From Allodiplogaster sudhausi (lineage: Eukaryota > Nematoda > Chromadorea > Rhabditida > Diplogasteridae): a stretch of 64,000 bases of DNA. The notes under the pieces were generated by a model. The model did no database searches. It saw only the letters and a list, made by a program, of their open reading frames with translations, and was not told where the DNA came from. The translations under genes and the position numbers were made by a program. Shown one piece after another: positions 47,089-58,952 of this stretch. How positions within the stretch are numbered: position 1 is the first letter of the stretch; each line of letters opens with the position of its first letter. The stretch lies in the NCBI GenBank assembly GCA_945643635.1, contig CALZFC010000020.1:3342501-3406500 (forward strand). The letters are read 5' to 3'.

Positions 47089-48938
47089 GAGAGAGAGTGA
47101 CAGAGAAAGAGAATGAGAGAGAGGGCGAGAGAAGAAGAGTGTCGACCTCTTTGGCGCAGATGCACGCGACGACGAGGCAGCCGGAGCGGCGGATGCCCGC
47201 CGCGCCGTGGATCACGACGGGCGGCAGCTGCCAGGCAATCAAGATCAAAGACTAATACTTACTATTCCTTTTTATTCTCAATTTCAACTGAATATCTTGA
47301 TATGATTCGGTTTTCAGTTCAAAAGATCATCATCCAAATTGCTTTTCGCGCACTCTTCCGTCGTTGCTGGTCGAGGCCATCTGCTCCTCCACTTCGACTG
47401 CACGAACCAACGCAGCCAGCTTCTTCGCATCGAACGGGCGGTCCGCCTTAGTTTTAACATTTTTGAACTATTGCTAATTAATAGTTGGTAAGTGTTTAGC
47501 AAACTAGATGCCCGCTAGAAAAGAGAGTAGAAAGAGAGAGCGAGAGTAGTGAGCAGAGAAAGGAGAGGGAGTGGAGAGAGCGCGTAGAGTGTAGAGAAGC
47601 GATAGAAGCGAGAGAAGAGAGAGGAGAGAATCCGAAGATGCACCGCCCAGTTGGTGGCGTTGATGACTTGGATGACCCGCTCCTTGGCCTCGCCCTTCTC
47701 CGGATTGAAGTTCTTCAGCCGCAGGTCGTGGCGGACGAGCCAGCCCTCCTTCTTCACAGAAATCGTCTTGAACACGAAGCGATTCTGGATCTGTAAAAAA
47801 ATAGTTCAAATTGAATCACCAAAAAACAAGTTTTAGATAATTACATAAATATCAGAACAGAGTGCAAACGAGATAATTATTAAAGCCAATATTTAACGAT
47901 CAGTAAAAATGCATGAAAAGAAGTAAAATGTTTGCCTTGAGCTTCTTCTTCTCTCGCGCGTCGAAATACGGCGTGAACTCGACGCTGTTTCCCATGTCGC
48001 ACACCACGACGATCGTCTGGACCTTTTCATGAATTTGACTCATTTAGCATTCAAATTATATAATATATTGAATTTAAATTAATTGGCCGACAAGTAATTT
48101 CAAATAAATTCTAAAAAGCTGCTCCTTTCCTACTTTATACTGCCAGAGCATTCGGCAGAAGTCGAGTTGGCTCTCTTCGGTCGGCGCCTGCAACCGAGAG
48201 TGGACGGGTTGAAGTGATAATCTCAATGCTTGCCTGCGTCAAGATGTACGACGCGAGGTGGCCGGGCGGGGCAATTCGCGTCGCGTGGATGTAGTTCGTC
48301 GCCATTTCGCTCTTGTCTTCCTGTAGGCAGAGAGGAAAGTAGAGGGAGCAGGGGCTTGGGGAAAGAGAGATGGAAACGATTTGGAGTTCGATATATAGTA
48401 TACCTTGCCCTGCTTGAGGAGGACCGCGCCTTCGTCGAAGAGTACCGCGTTCTCGAAACGGTTCTTCTGAAATTGAGAGACTAAAATAGAGAGAAGAGAG
48501 AAAGAATGAGCAGTTGAGGGAGAATAAAGAAAACGGAGGTTTAGAGACAGAGAGACAGAGAGATGGAGAGCGAGAGACTGGGTGTGATTGAGAGAAGCAG
48601 ACGGACAGAGACTGCTCCGGGGAGGTCGCTGCAGCTCCACGCGATATGGCGTGCGTAGTGGTTGATGTATACGTGCTCCTTCATAAGCCCTTCGTGCTCC
48701 GACTTCAACTCGCCGTCTCCGCCTTCAATACTAACAAATTGGTTCTGGTCTCCGATTATTATTTTTAAAGTCGTGCACTTTAAATTTTTTACAACTACTG
48801 TGGTTTTAGCACACGAACCGGCAGAAACGAGGCCAGAAAACTTGGTGACCGATACGCCGAGGAGGGAGTTTTGTTTGCCAGCTGGAACAGAAGCAAAATG
48901 AGAAGAATGGCAAGGTGTCGAAAGAGAAATGACGTCAT
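46614..48938 (-). CDS. PTP-like pseudophosphatase with signal peptide
   Basis: Minus-strand exons: signal-peptide exon near 48820-48938 (MTSFLFRHLAILLILLLFQL), about 48613-48745 (LMKEHVYINHYARHIAWS), 48404-48466 (KNRFENAVLFDEGAVLLKQ), 48234-48320 (NYIHATRIAPPGHLASYILT), 48134-48187 (APTEESQLDFCRMLWQYK), 47936-48022 (VQTIVVVCDMGNSVEFTPYF), 47644-47790 (VIQVINATNWA), 47354-47446, 47147-47227 (PPVVIHGAAGIRRSG), 46938-47018 (FETIEFVRRHRYGVLKQK), 46745-46837 and 46614-46664. The P-loop is HGAAGIRRSG instead of HCxAGxxRSG, so the nucleophile is Gly, and KNRY is KNRF. Such a protein could bind but not hydrolyse phosphotyrosine. Three introns appear to use GC donors. The first two junctions are the least certain. 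A TATAAAAG box lies about 118 bases upstream. Confidence 0.75.
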
Positions 48939-49055
48939 ATCCCATAAAAGCATTGGAGGATTGTTCTGACACATTGCAGAAGAGGCAGCGGAGAATAGAG
49001 AGCAGGCAACCGGAGGAGCGCAGGAAGGTAATGCCACTTTCTCGAAAGAAGTCTG

Positions 49056-49063
49056 CTTTTATA
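49056..49063 (-). promoter_or_regulatory. TATA box of the signal-peptide PTP-like gene
   Basis: TATAAAAG on the minus strand, about 118 bases upstream of the ATG at 48938. Confidence 0.5.
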
Positions 49064-49397
49064 GAGCTCAGTTGGCACTTTAGTTATGCTAATGAAGGTA
49101 CTTTAAAATGAGTTTGCATAAGCTTTCGAGTAAAATTTGGCATTTTATGCAAATTATAATTCTTGAATGTTATGACAGTACATATCAAGTGCGTAGAATC
49201 CTTGTAAAGTAGACTATATTCGAGAACTTTAACCATAAATTAAACTCTTGTTCTGTCTAATTTTCTTTGTCCTTTGCTCGAACTCTACATGAACCTTTCC
49301 CAGACCTCTCCGTTTCCCTATCATTCTTCTTCTCTCATTTCCCATCTCATCTCAGACGGCGCGTGGCTGCTTCGCGTTTCTGCGCATTTCTTCATCC
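49064..49397. other. Divergent intergenic region
   Basis: Separates the PTP-like gene (-) from the small membrane protein gene (+). AT-rich, with no further feature seen. Confidence 0.5.
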
Positions 49398-50489
49398 ATG
49401 ATCGAATTCCTCCTCAATGTCAGCTAAATTAAATTTGTAAAATTAAATAAATGTGTAAACGAGAAAACAGGGAGATAGCTGATTGAGAACTTAAGAGATC
49501 TTCTACATTTCTTTTCTTCTCTCTTAAGATCTTGATGCTCGTTGTCGTCGGCCTCGCAACGATTGCGATTTGCACGAGAAAGCGAAAGGATGTCGGGCTG
49601 CTGGGCCAACGGGCAGACAAGAGCATCCGAGGCATTTAGAAAAGAAAACTATTTCACAAATATGAATGCAAATTAAGAAGTTGTTAATGAATTACGTGAA
49701 TTGTTGAGAACTAATGTATGTAGAGATTGCATTGAAAGGAGTGCCTCGTCTGACGACTACGCGCCGTGAAGATCTCCCCGGCTACTCGACCCATTCTTCG
49801 CTCGAATCGGCAGCTGAAGAGCAGAAGAAGAACGGAATGTCGACTCTTCCCTCGCGCAACCCGCTCAAGCAGTCCAAGGTCGGCGGTGGCCAGTTTATTC
49901 CCGGGTCTCCTAATCGAAATTGCTTCATTATTTGGAGCTCTTTTCAGAGGAAACCTCTTTTGAAAAATGCTTGCCATTACGTCAACAAAAGAATGATTTA
50001 TTAAATGGAATTTCACATCATGGATTAAAGTGAAACAACAACTTAAAATCCAATAAAATCCCAATCATTTTAGACTCCGTTAGCCGAGGACAAAGATAAC
50101 GTGAGTTTGATAACTTCCTTCATTTATCCATTCGCCTGGTTTTGTGAGGAAATGTAAATCTGAGATTTTTTATGTCACAACATAAATATAGATTGTGTAT
50201 AATTAAAATTTTATTCTATGTTAATATGTTTGCAGACGCAGCAGGAGAGCCGCCAGAGCAAGCTGTCACAACCGGAAATGAGTGACAACAACTACGAATG
50301 CGTCAACTCAGTGTTGAGCGACGAGCTATTCAAGGTTATTGGCCACGCCCACCCGTCCAGATCGTTTTAATACATTTTTCACCGCATATTTACCAATTAC
50401 AAGCAAGCATATGTCTATTATGTTGGCTGGAAATAATGAGAAAGCTTGAGGCGCTTTCAAAAGAAGAGCGAAAGGTGCTGAGAGGATAG
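49398..50489 (+). CDS. Small single-pass membrane protein with long tail
   Basis: Exons 49398-49418, 49529-49631, 49739-49878, 50074-50100, 50236-50334 and 50445-50489 join in phase, giving about 144 residues. The N-terminus MIEFLLNILMLVVVGLATIA is a membrane anchor followed at once by CTRKRKD, so by the positive-inside rule the tail is cytosolic. The tail is hydrophilic and holds PGYSTHSSL and NNYECVNSVL, tyrosines in SH2- or PTP-ligand-like settings. The intron after 49631 would use a GC donor. It is divergent from the PTP-like gene. No family is recognised; a longer extracellular part upstream cannot be excluded. Confidence 0.5.
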
Positions 50490-51104
50490 GCTCCGCCCTC
50501 TTCCTCCCCCCCCCCCTTCACTCTTCCTCTTCTTGCCAACGAGATAAAGTGAATTGTGAGGATTTCCGATTTCGTTTTTCCATTTATCAGATCTTGCAAC
50601 TATTGGTATGCAAAGAAAACAAATAACATATGAAAATTTTCCTATTTGGCGGACACGTCCTTTAACCAGGGCATTCAAGATGCTGTCTTGTCCTTATTAA
50701 GTGTATAACCTTTTCGAATTCGTATTATATTTAATGATATTATTTTTTCCCGCCTCTATCCTTTTCTCTATGCATTTCTTTTCTCGTTTGTGTGTTTTAC
50801 ATACAATACCGCTCAGCGGCCGCGTGCCAAAGTGGCCGACCGAAATTAAACAAAATAAATGCTTTGTTTTGAGAATTCATTATTATTTGTGTTCAGTGTT
50901 ATTTTTGCATCGAATAAGCGATAATAGAAGAGCTCTTCCTTTTAATATTTTCAGTCGTCCATTGTTTTTCCTTAGGTTTAATAGGGAAATGTTCATGATG
51001 TTTTACTGTCATAGGACTACAAAAATATCAAACAAACATTTTATACGAGAAATAATGAGGGGAGAAGGAAGACTGGGCAGGGACTTAGTAGTTGGTAGTT
51101 GGCC
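50490..51104. other. Intergenic; start of the second segmental duplication
   Basis: No gene seen. From about 50930 the sequence matches 62865 onward (GTCATAGGACTACAA, then CAAACAAACATTTTATA), with an extra block in the second copy. Confidence 0.5.
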
Positions 51105-53686
51105 TTAGTAGTTGGCCTTGGAGGCACGACGAGCAGTGCGGAGCTCCTCGTTGTGGTACTCGGAAGGCTTGTCGACATTCTGGCGGAGATTGACCGTCCC
51201 CGTCTTGAGGGCGGCAACAGCGCGGCTGAGGGACTCGCTGGAGGCATCTGGAATGTGGCTAGATTGAGGGTTTCAAGGAGTTGGGGACTGACTGGGAGCA
51301 GCCTTGGCCGAGGCACCGCGAGTCTGGCGAGCAGACTTCTGGCTCTTCTTAGAATTCACGGAGCGCGCCGTCTTCGCGGAGCGGCCACTCGAAGGGGACT
51401 TGGAGCCTGAATTTCCGTCAGGACTTTTCCACTCAGGAACCACGGTCAGTGAGCTCACGTTGGTTACGGTAGGCAAGGAGCGGAGCATCGAAGGCGTAGG
51501 TGGTGTCATCCTGCATTCCGCAGTAGACGGAGACAGCCGGGCCCTGATTATCATAGAAGTTCATTGGAGAATTACAGAAAATAATGGTTGGTTCGAACCG
51601 CGCGGCCGCTGGACGCAGGGCCCACGTAGCTGGCAGGGGCCGCGTAGCTGGCCGCAGGGGCCGCGTAGCTGGCCTGTGCCAGCTGCTGGATTCCCTGATG
51701 CTGGTTGTGATGGCCGTGGCCAGTCCCGGATTGCGAATTCTGTCCGCGACCTCCCTGCCCAAGATTGTTCTCCTGCTGATTCGCCTGCTCCTCGTAAGTC
51801 GACTGCTGCTTCTGCCTGTTCTGCTCGGAAGGCGCGTTCATCGAAGGGATCTGCAGTGGAATTAGAATTAAATCGATCAACAGATTTTGATATCTCTGAC
51901 GGCGTGTCCGCTGGCGGGGGCCTGCGTGGTGTTGTTGTAGATCTGCTGAGAACCGTAGATCACAGGGCGAGGCTGCTGAGAACGAGCGCCAGCCTGAAAA
52001 GAGAGATGGAGAGAGGAGGGACGAGGGAGAAGCAGATGGGAGTATGAAGAAAGAAAGAGGGAGGGAGAGAGAGAGAGAGAGAGAGAGAGTGAGAGACAGC
52101 CAAAGAGGGAGAGAAGCGAGAGTGGGGTGAGAAGAAAGGAAAGCGAACCCACTAAGCGGAGCCATGAGCCGAATCTAGGCGCTCTGGAAAGGAAACCAAG
52201 TTAATCCGAACAACTATTTGTAAATCTGTCGTAATTCTCACGGCCAGAGCGAACTCCGCCAGCACGGGGAGCCTTAGGGGCATAAGAAGAGATATTCTGC
52301 TGGTAGGCCGGCGGCAGGGAATCCATTGCATAGATCGAAGGCTTGGCACCCTCAAATTAATTACAGTGTACTTTGTTCTGAAAATAAGGGTTGTCTACCT
52401 GGGAATGGTTCTGTGGAGCGGCCTGAGCTGAGTCAGCATTGTAGAATGACGGCTGTTGCTGTTCATTCTATAAAGTACTTTTCGAAAGTGATATTTTCAT
52501 TCTTTTTCGAGGATTCTGTGAAACTGACGCGGTTCTCGAAGAGGTTCGGCAGATCACGGATATCGACCTGAGAGTCGAAGCTCAATTCGCGCTTGTTCTG
52601 GGTGATCGGCTGGTAGAAAGAGTTCGAGGCCGGCTGGTGAAGGGCGGAGCCGTGCATCTGCTGAAAATTTTTCCTATTTTAAATCAAATTAACATTTCCT
52701 ATATTTCTTTCTAATTTAATTGTAATTCTTCTAAAGACCTGAAGAGAAGACTGGTTGGCAGGCGACTGAACAACGTAGTTCTGGGCTTGCGGAGGAGCAT
52801 TGATGACACCCTGCAACGCAATCAATGATTCGTTCTCCGATTACGGTAAACTGCTTTCGTGCCAGGACCTGCTGCTGGAGAGCGGGAGGCGCGTACTGGC
52901 GAGGCTGATTGTATGCGGAGAGACCACTGGCCGGGATGTACTCGGAGTAGACTGCAGGGCCTGAATAAAGAGAGACCGATCATGGTTTATGGATCTTCTT
53001 TTAATGAATCCAATGAGAATGCATTTATGCTATTGTTTAGGAAGAGATTCGGTGGTAGTGAACTTACTCTGTTCAGGATGAGGAGCTGGAGTATGCTGTG
53101 CAATCTGATACTGCGGCTGAACGTGTCCGATAAGAGGCGGGGCGTATCCAGCAGAGGGCGGAGCGTATCCGACAAGGGGCGGAGCGTATCCGATAGGGGG
53201 TGGGGCATATCCGGCAGAGGACGGGGCATATCCGGCATTAGGCGGAGCGTATCCAGCCGGGGGCTGAGCGTACCCAACGGGGGGCTGAACGTATGCACCA
53301 GGAGGAGCGGCAAATGCAGACGGCGCTCCCGATGCGAAGTACACATTTGAAGGACCCTAAAAATATGTATTCATTGTTTTGCAAAGCAATTTATTCCTTT
53401 TTCATAGTAAAAATTTTTTTCACAATGAAAGTGATCTTGCAATACACGATGGAGAACAGAGAAGAGCTGTATATTGCGGTGCCGGGTACGCCTGCATGGG
53501 AATCGCGGTGAGAAGAGAGGCTGAAGACGCTGCCCGAGTCGTCATCGAAGGCTGGCTGTAGCTGCAAAATACATTTTTATCTTTATTTTGTTTTAGATCA
53601 ATTGATGTTGATACATATTTTAGTGATAAAAATATTGGGAATATTGACCCGCCGGCGCAGAAGGAAGGCGCGTAATATCCAGCCAT
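51105..53686 (-). CDS. GYAPPxx-repeat low-complexity protein, copy A
   Basis: Many exons on the minus strand, the clearest being 53066-53356, 52863-52950, 52738-52812, 52527-52660, 51901-51993, 51599-51850, 51459-51543, 51293-51406 and 51105-51247. The likely start is MAGYYAPSFCAGG (53686). The exon at 53066-53356 encodes about eight heptapeptides GYAPPxx. Other parts are rich in Gln, Asn, Tyr and Ala (YEEQANQQENN, HGHHNQHQGIQQLAQ, SYAAPAASYAAPASY). The C-terminus is Ser/Lys/Arg-rich and then ends EELRTARRASKANY. No signal peptide is clear. The composition fits an intrinsically disordered, assembly-prone structural or RNA-granule-type protein. A TATA-like AATAAAAG lies at 53771-53778. The 3' half is duplicated at 63154-64000. 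Confidence 0.6.
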
Positions 53687-54242
53687 TCCTCGTAAGATGA
53701 CACTTGAGACGAAGCAACCAGGTCGGGATGAAGAGCGGGCAGCGAATGGATCTCCCCAGGCTGGCAGCCCCTTTTATTCCGCTTCCGTGGATCTTTCCAG
53801 ACTCTCGAAAGTACATCAATTAGAAATACGTAGTGTTGACCTTTCCGAAGTTCTTTGACTTTTCGGCAAGTTCGTGACATTTTCTAGGTACATTTCAAGA
53901 ATTATCTACATATGAAAGAATAATTTCACAGTAACAGTTGAATGTCGAATGCCTGCACTAAAAGAGCATTTGCACATTATATATTGTTAGCGAACAAACG
54001 TAAGGAATTTTGATTTAGTTTTAATGGACACCCTGATCCATTACCTCAGTACCAGATCATTTCGACCTCCTTTACCATTAGCGAGAAGTCGGTTCTCGAA
54101 TCTCTCTCTCAATCGAAGAAATTGCGTGAAGTCATCGGATTCCTCGTTAGCTCTTCGAGCCGTCTCAATTTCTACTAGTCTCGCGTCAATTTTCTTGTCT
54201 CTTATTCATTCGAAAATGCTGCTGGATTTTCTGTTGTAAAAG
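53687..54242. other. Divergent intergenic region
   Basis: Lies between the GYAPPxx-repeat gene (-) and the second PP1 gene (+). AT-rich, no gene supported. Confidence 0.45.
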
Positions 54243-56618
54243 ATGAAGAATATCTTTGAGAGAGTGAAGAATGACTCTTCTGCTCCGCAACAAACCCGAC
54301 GAGCGGCCGGAACTCGAAACGATGTCGTTTTCGCGAGCGACCACCAAGTCAAGGTTCGACTTTTGGAGGATAACTCATATTCAATTGATTATCGATCTCA
54401 CCAATTCAGAATAGATTAGCTGAGAGCTCCTTAGAAGTGCTTTCTCATCTTCAGCTCGAGACTTGGGTCGATTCTGTGATCTCACGGCTCGTTGGCTGGA
54501 GCTGCGAGGAATGCCAAGTCAGATGATGAATCTTTTGCCAATGAAAAAATAATTAAATTATTTTTGAGGCGCTCTTCACGCTTTCCGAGGTCAAGGAACT
54601 CTGCTACCGCGTCCGCGAAGTCTTCTGGAGCCAGCCGATGCTCATGGAGGTTGACGACGTACTCTACGAGAACAAGAACTATTGTATAAGAAAGGATGTA
54701 TACAAAAGAAATAATATTTAAAAATAATAAGCAGGCCACAAATACGGTAGAATAACTATATTTAATAATATTATTTATATTTACAATTTTCAGGTGAAGG
54801 CGCCGGTGAAGATCTGCGGAGACATCCACGGGCAGTACATGGATCTCCTCACGATCTTCGCCATCAATGGCTTCCCGCCAAAGCATCACTACGTCTTCTG
54901 TGGTGAGGAAAGGGAGGGAGAGAAAGAGTATGAGAGGAGAAGAGGGAAAGAGAGAACGAGAGGGAGAGGGAAGTCAGAGAATGAGTATGGGAGGAGGAGA
55001 GGGAGAGAGAGAACGAGAGGGAGAGGGAAGTGAGAGAATGAGTATGGAAGGAGGAGAGGGAGAGAGAGAACGAGAGGGATAGGGAAGGGAGAGAAAGCGG
55101 GATTGAGAGAAGGGAGGGAAGAGATGAAGCAGCTTCACTGCAGCTGCAGCGGCGAGAAGAGGAGAGAAAGAGCAGGGGATTCGGAGAGAACGGGAATAAA
55201 GAAAAGAGTTGAGTGATTTGCTTTTATTGCTCAGGTGACTACGTCGACCGTGGCGAGTTCTCCCTGGAATGCATTATGCTCCTCTTCGCCTACAAGGCTC
55301 GGAATTTTAATGGAATAATTGGGGATCATTGAAAAAGTTTAAAACTGCCGCGGCCCTTCGCATTCTCACATCCTCGCAGCGGGAAATAGCATGCGAGCAT
55401 GAGTATGCCCAGTGGTGAAAGCGGTCATTCAAACCTACGTTCATTATTTTTCGCAGAACTTCATGTTTAAACTAGTAATTAAGAAAGCAAATTTAACACC
55501 ATAACGAGAATTAAAAATTCAGCTGCGCTTCCCAAAAGACATCACCCTGCTCCGGGGGAATCACGAGTCGCGCCCCGTCAACATCACCTACGGATTCATG
55601 GTCGAGGTCAAGAGTCGGTGAGTCTTCAAGGGAGGTTTTTGTCCACTTTGGCACTCGCCGCACCAGTGGACACACCAAAAGTCCTATGGCAGGTACTCGA
55701 TGGGCCTGTACGAGCTGATCAACCAAGTCTTCGAGTGCATGCCCATCGCGGCCCGCGTCTCCCGTGCCATTCTCTGCATGCACGGAGGAATCTCCGAGGA
55801 GCTCGTCCACCTCGAGGATGTCCGTTCTTTTTGGCAATAGGCCAAGTCGACTTTTGGCAAGATTCCAAAAGATTTCCATGAATCAATAAATCTTCGAAGA
55901 GGTAGATCACCCTCAGATCAACCACATCATGCGTCCGTACGAGATTCCGGATGTGGGAGTCATGGCCGACCTGACGTGGTCAGATCCGGACGCCAACATC
56001 CAGATGTTCGCAGAGTCGCCGAGGGGCGCCGCGCATCTCTTCGGGGCCAAGGTTTGAGGGAGAGAGAGCGAGAGAGGGAGGGTTGGAGAAAGATCATGGG
56101 TAAGTGAGAGGGTTAGGTAAGTGAGAGGGTATGGGGAGAGGAGATGAGTGTGAGGGAAGGACAGATGGGAGAGATTCAGGCACTCGACCAGTTCCTCGAG
56201 AAGCACAACCTCAAAATGATCGTCCGCGCCCACCAGGTCATACCGAATGGATACGAGTTCTTCCACGAGCAGAAGCTGGTTAGGGGGTCTCTCTGATTCT
56301 TTCTCTCTCTCTCTCCCTTTCTCTCTATCTTTCCCTCTCTTCTCAGGTGACAATCTTCTCTGCTCCCTGCTACGGTGGCTCAGACAACAAGGCTGCAGTG
56401 CTCAACGTCGACAAGCAATTGGTGAGTGCGCTACAAAGTATCACATACTAAATTGTAAAATTATAAAATATTACATCCGCACCAAATATTTAATTCTATT
56501 TCAGGTTCATATGCCATTTGATCTTTGTTTTATACAAGTGAAATGATTCCGATTTCAGCAGTGCTCCTTCACGATCTTCGACAAGAATGCGGTGCAGAAG
56601 GAGAAGGAGAAAGAGTAG
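54243..56618 (+). CDS. PP1-type serine/threonine phosphatase, divergent
   Basis: Eleven exons in phase: 54243-54353, 54455-54517, 54569-54649, 54794-54902, 55235-55296, 55523-55617, 55693-55819, 55917-56051, 56180-56278, 56347-56421, 56559-56618. A 37-residue N-terminal extension ([20 protein letters not shown]) precedes [10 protein letters not shown]. All catalytic motifs are present: [55 protein letters not shown] and FSAPCYGG. The last differs from the usual FSAPNYCG. The tail is Lys/Glu-rich. The intron after 55296 would use a GC donor. It differs greatly from the PP1 gene at 8175, so they are old paralogues. Confidence 0.85.
54905..55100. repeat. Purine-rich tandem repeat, period about 58, in a PP1 intron
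   Basis: Three copies of a unit containing GAGAACGAGAGGGAGAGGG and GAGAATGAGTATGG. Here the purine strand is the sense strand, unlike most introns in the window. Confidence 0.8.
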
Positions 56619-57065
56619 TAGAGACTTCCCTCTGGCTCTACCGTATAACTCTTTCAAATTCTCCATCTCACCCCTCTCCTCCTCTCGTGTTATCCTTCAC
56701 TTTGTCCGCTTCGTATAAAGGCTCTGCCGCACGTTTCACAATGGGTTGCGCATTGGCCATTCCCACTCTAGCAGACGACAGACGATAAATGGTCCCTTTT
56801 GTGCATGTCAAGTATTTTTCCGTCGGGACTTCAGACGACCTCGAGGTCAGTGTCGAACTCCAAAGTCTTCCGGAGCATTCCTTGAAAAGTGTCGTCCTCT
56901 CGTCTTTGTCACTTGGTTACGTTATTTAATGACATCACAACTTTTCGTCTCCACGGTTTGGAAGAGCACTTCTTATCTACAGTTTCCCAAACCATTTCAT
57001 TCAGAATAAAGCGTTAGGAGTTAGCCGCTGCTCGTCCACTCTCGTTGGTTCTTGAAGACATCTCA
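56619..57065. other. Intergenic sequence
   Basis: No gene supported between the PP1 stop and the RRM remnant. Confidence 0.45.
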
Positions 57066-57365
57066 CCCTGCTGGCCACTCCGTCTACGTTGGCTTCATCC
57101 GTACCAGGTAACTGAGAACGACATTGGCAACTTCTTCAGCTATCCACGCAATGTCATGAACGTGAGGTATGCGTGGGTGGTAGCAGCCGTTGCCCTTTAC
57201 ATGCTCCTCGTACTGCAGACTGGTGTATGACCACGAGACCGGACGTCCAAAGTATTCGGTTTCTGTGAGTTTGCTGACGGGGCGAGTGCGCTGAACGCGA
57301 TCGCACATCTCAACGGCGCCTACTTCAATGGCCGCGCCGTCCGCGTGAACCTCGCTAACCGCTGA
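57066..57365 (+). pseudogene. CstF64-type RNA recognition motif, decayed
   Basis: Cleavage stimulation factor 64 binds downstream elements in pre-mRNA 3'-end formation. Fragments match its RRM: VYVGFI, YQVTENDIGNFF, then after a 52-base intron (57167-57218) RLVYDHETGRPK, FGFCEFADGASALNAI and LNGAYFNGRAVRVN, followed by a stop. The frame shifts near 57098 (between VYVGFI and YQVTEN) and near 57253 (between GRPK and FGFCEF). The intron is kept, so this is a duplicated rather than a reverse-transcribed copy. No hinge or C-terminal domain follows. Confidence 0.7.
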
Positions 57366-57594
57366 TCTGCAGCGCTCTTTTTTGCTAAAAATCTCAGCCT
57401 TGACGTCTGATAAATGCGAAAGACAGCGAGAAAAAGTATTCATTTTATTTCATGCAGTAGTTTATAAAAGTTTACAAAATATACAAACCATAGAATGTAC
57501 AAACTCTAGCATTGCACAACAACGGAAAGAATCAGTGGAACGAGATTTAGTTGGTCAGATAAAAATAATTTAGCAGAGGAGGATCAGAAGGGGC

Positions 57595-58659
57595 TCAGTA
57601 GGGGCTGGCCGGCTGGAGAACGGGGGCCGCGGCGATGGCCGGAGAGGGCTGAGGGGCGTAGAACGACGGGAGACGGGCAGGGGACGGCTGGGCAGGGTAC
57701 GACGGGGCAGTCTGAAACGAGTGATAATATGGTAATGTTTAAGCGGACTCAGAGACAATATGACCGGCAATAGTTTCCCTTACTAATTTCAGATAATGTT
57801 TGTGCTCTAAGCTACATATTAAAACCATATTTTAGTGGAAAAACTTACACGAGCGGGCTCAGGGTATGTGGTGGGAGTCTCGGGAACCGGGACGAGAATG
57901 TACCGCGTGGAAAGAGGCTGGACACGGGCGGGCACCTCCGGCTGGTAAGTCACGGGGGCTGGGTCCTGGAAAAAAGGCGGAATTAATGCTTTGGCATATT
58001 TCTAAGCCTGAATGCGAAATGCGAACCCGAGCAGGGAGAATGACGGGCGGGAGCGGCCGGTAGGTGGGTGCGGGGACGTAGGGCGCAGAGGTGGTGAGCG
58101 GAGGGAGGAAGTACATCTGCTGGTATCCGCGCGTGGTCGTGTATGCCGACTGCTGGTAGGCAACCGCAGGAGGGGCCTGAGGGGGCGCGTAACGAGGGGA
58201 ACGGCCACCATAACCGCCCGAGGGAAGGTCCTGAGCGGAAAAAATGGTAAAAAGACAATAAGAGGAGAATTCTGTTAAAAGTGCAGTAGTGTGAGTGAGT
58301 GAGTGAGAGAGAGAGAGAGAGAGACGAAGGATAGATATGAGAGAACCGGGTTGGGTGAAGAATGAGTAAACTGACGGAGGTGGTTTCCTCAGCCCCGTAT
58401 CCGGTCTCAGTCGTCGTGCTCGGGATATCGCTGAAGAGAGGAGCAGAGGTGGTGGGTATGTAGTTCTCAGTGGAGGGAGAAGCGTAGTTCTCAGTGGAGG
58501 GAGAGGCGTAGTCGAGAGAGAGAGGCGGGGCCTACAAAGGGAACAAATTAAAATTTTGAACAATTCAAGCTAAATATACATTAAACAATGTTTGGAAGAT
58601 GGACAGAAATCTGCATGTAAGAAAGTGAGAGAACAGTATTAGAGAGCGAGTGAGACAAG

Positions 58660-58696
<37 letters not shown>

Positions 58697-58908
58697 AGAA
58701 TGAAAGGGAGAGGGTGTATGAGAAGGGAAAAATAAATTTTATAACATACCATAGCGAAGGTGGTCGTCTCCTTGACGGCGTAGCCTGGCTCAGTCGGCTT
58801 GAAATCATAGGACGGAATCGGAGTGGTCGTGGACTGAGAGGGAATGACGTAGGCGAGAGACGCAGACGACGAGAGGAGAAGGAGAGTGAGAGACAGAGGG
58901 AGAGACAT
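57595..58908 (-). CDS. Secreted Pro/Tyr-rich protein, copy B
   Basis: Same five-exon structure as copy A: 58750-58908, 58376-58531, 58027-58230, 57849-57965, 57595-57711. The signal peptide is unchanged (MSLPLSLTLLLLSSSASLAY). Substitutions include DFKPTEPGYAVKET for DFKPSEPGYADKET, and the last exon differs by small in-frame indels (PSFYAPQPSPAIAAAP). The frame is intact and intron sequences are also close, so the duplication is recent. Function as for copy A. Confidence 0.75.
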
Positions 58909-58944
58909 CTTGGCAGACTGATGGGATGCAGGTGCTGGGGCTCC

Positions 58945-58952
58945 CTTTTATA
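58945..58952 (-). promoter_or_regulatory. TATA box of secreted Pro/Tyr-rich gene B
   Basis: TATAAAAG 37 bases upstream of the ATG, as in copy A. Confidence 0.65.
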
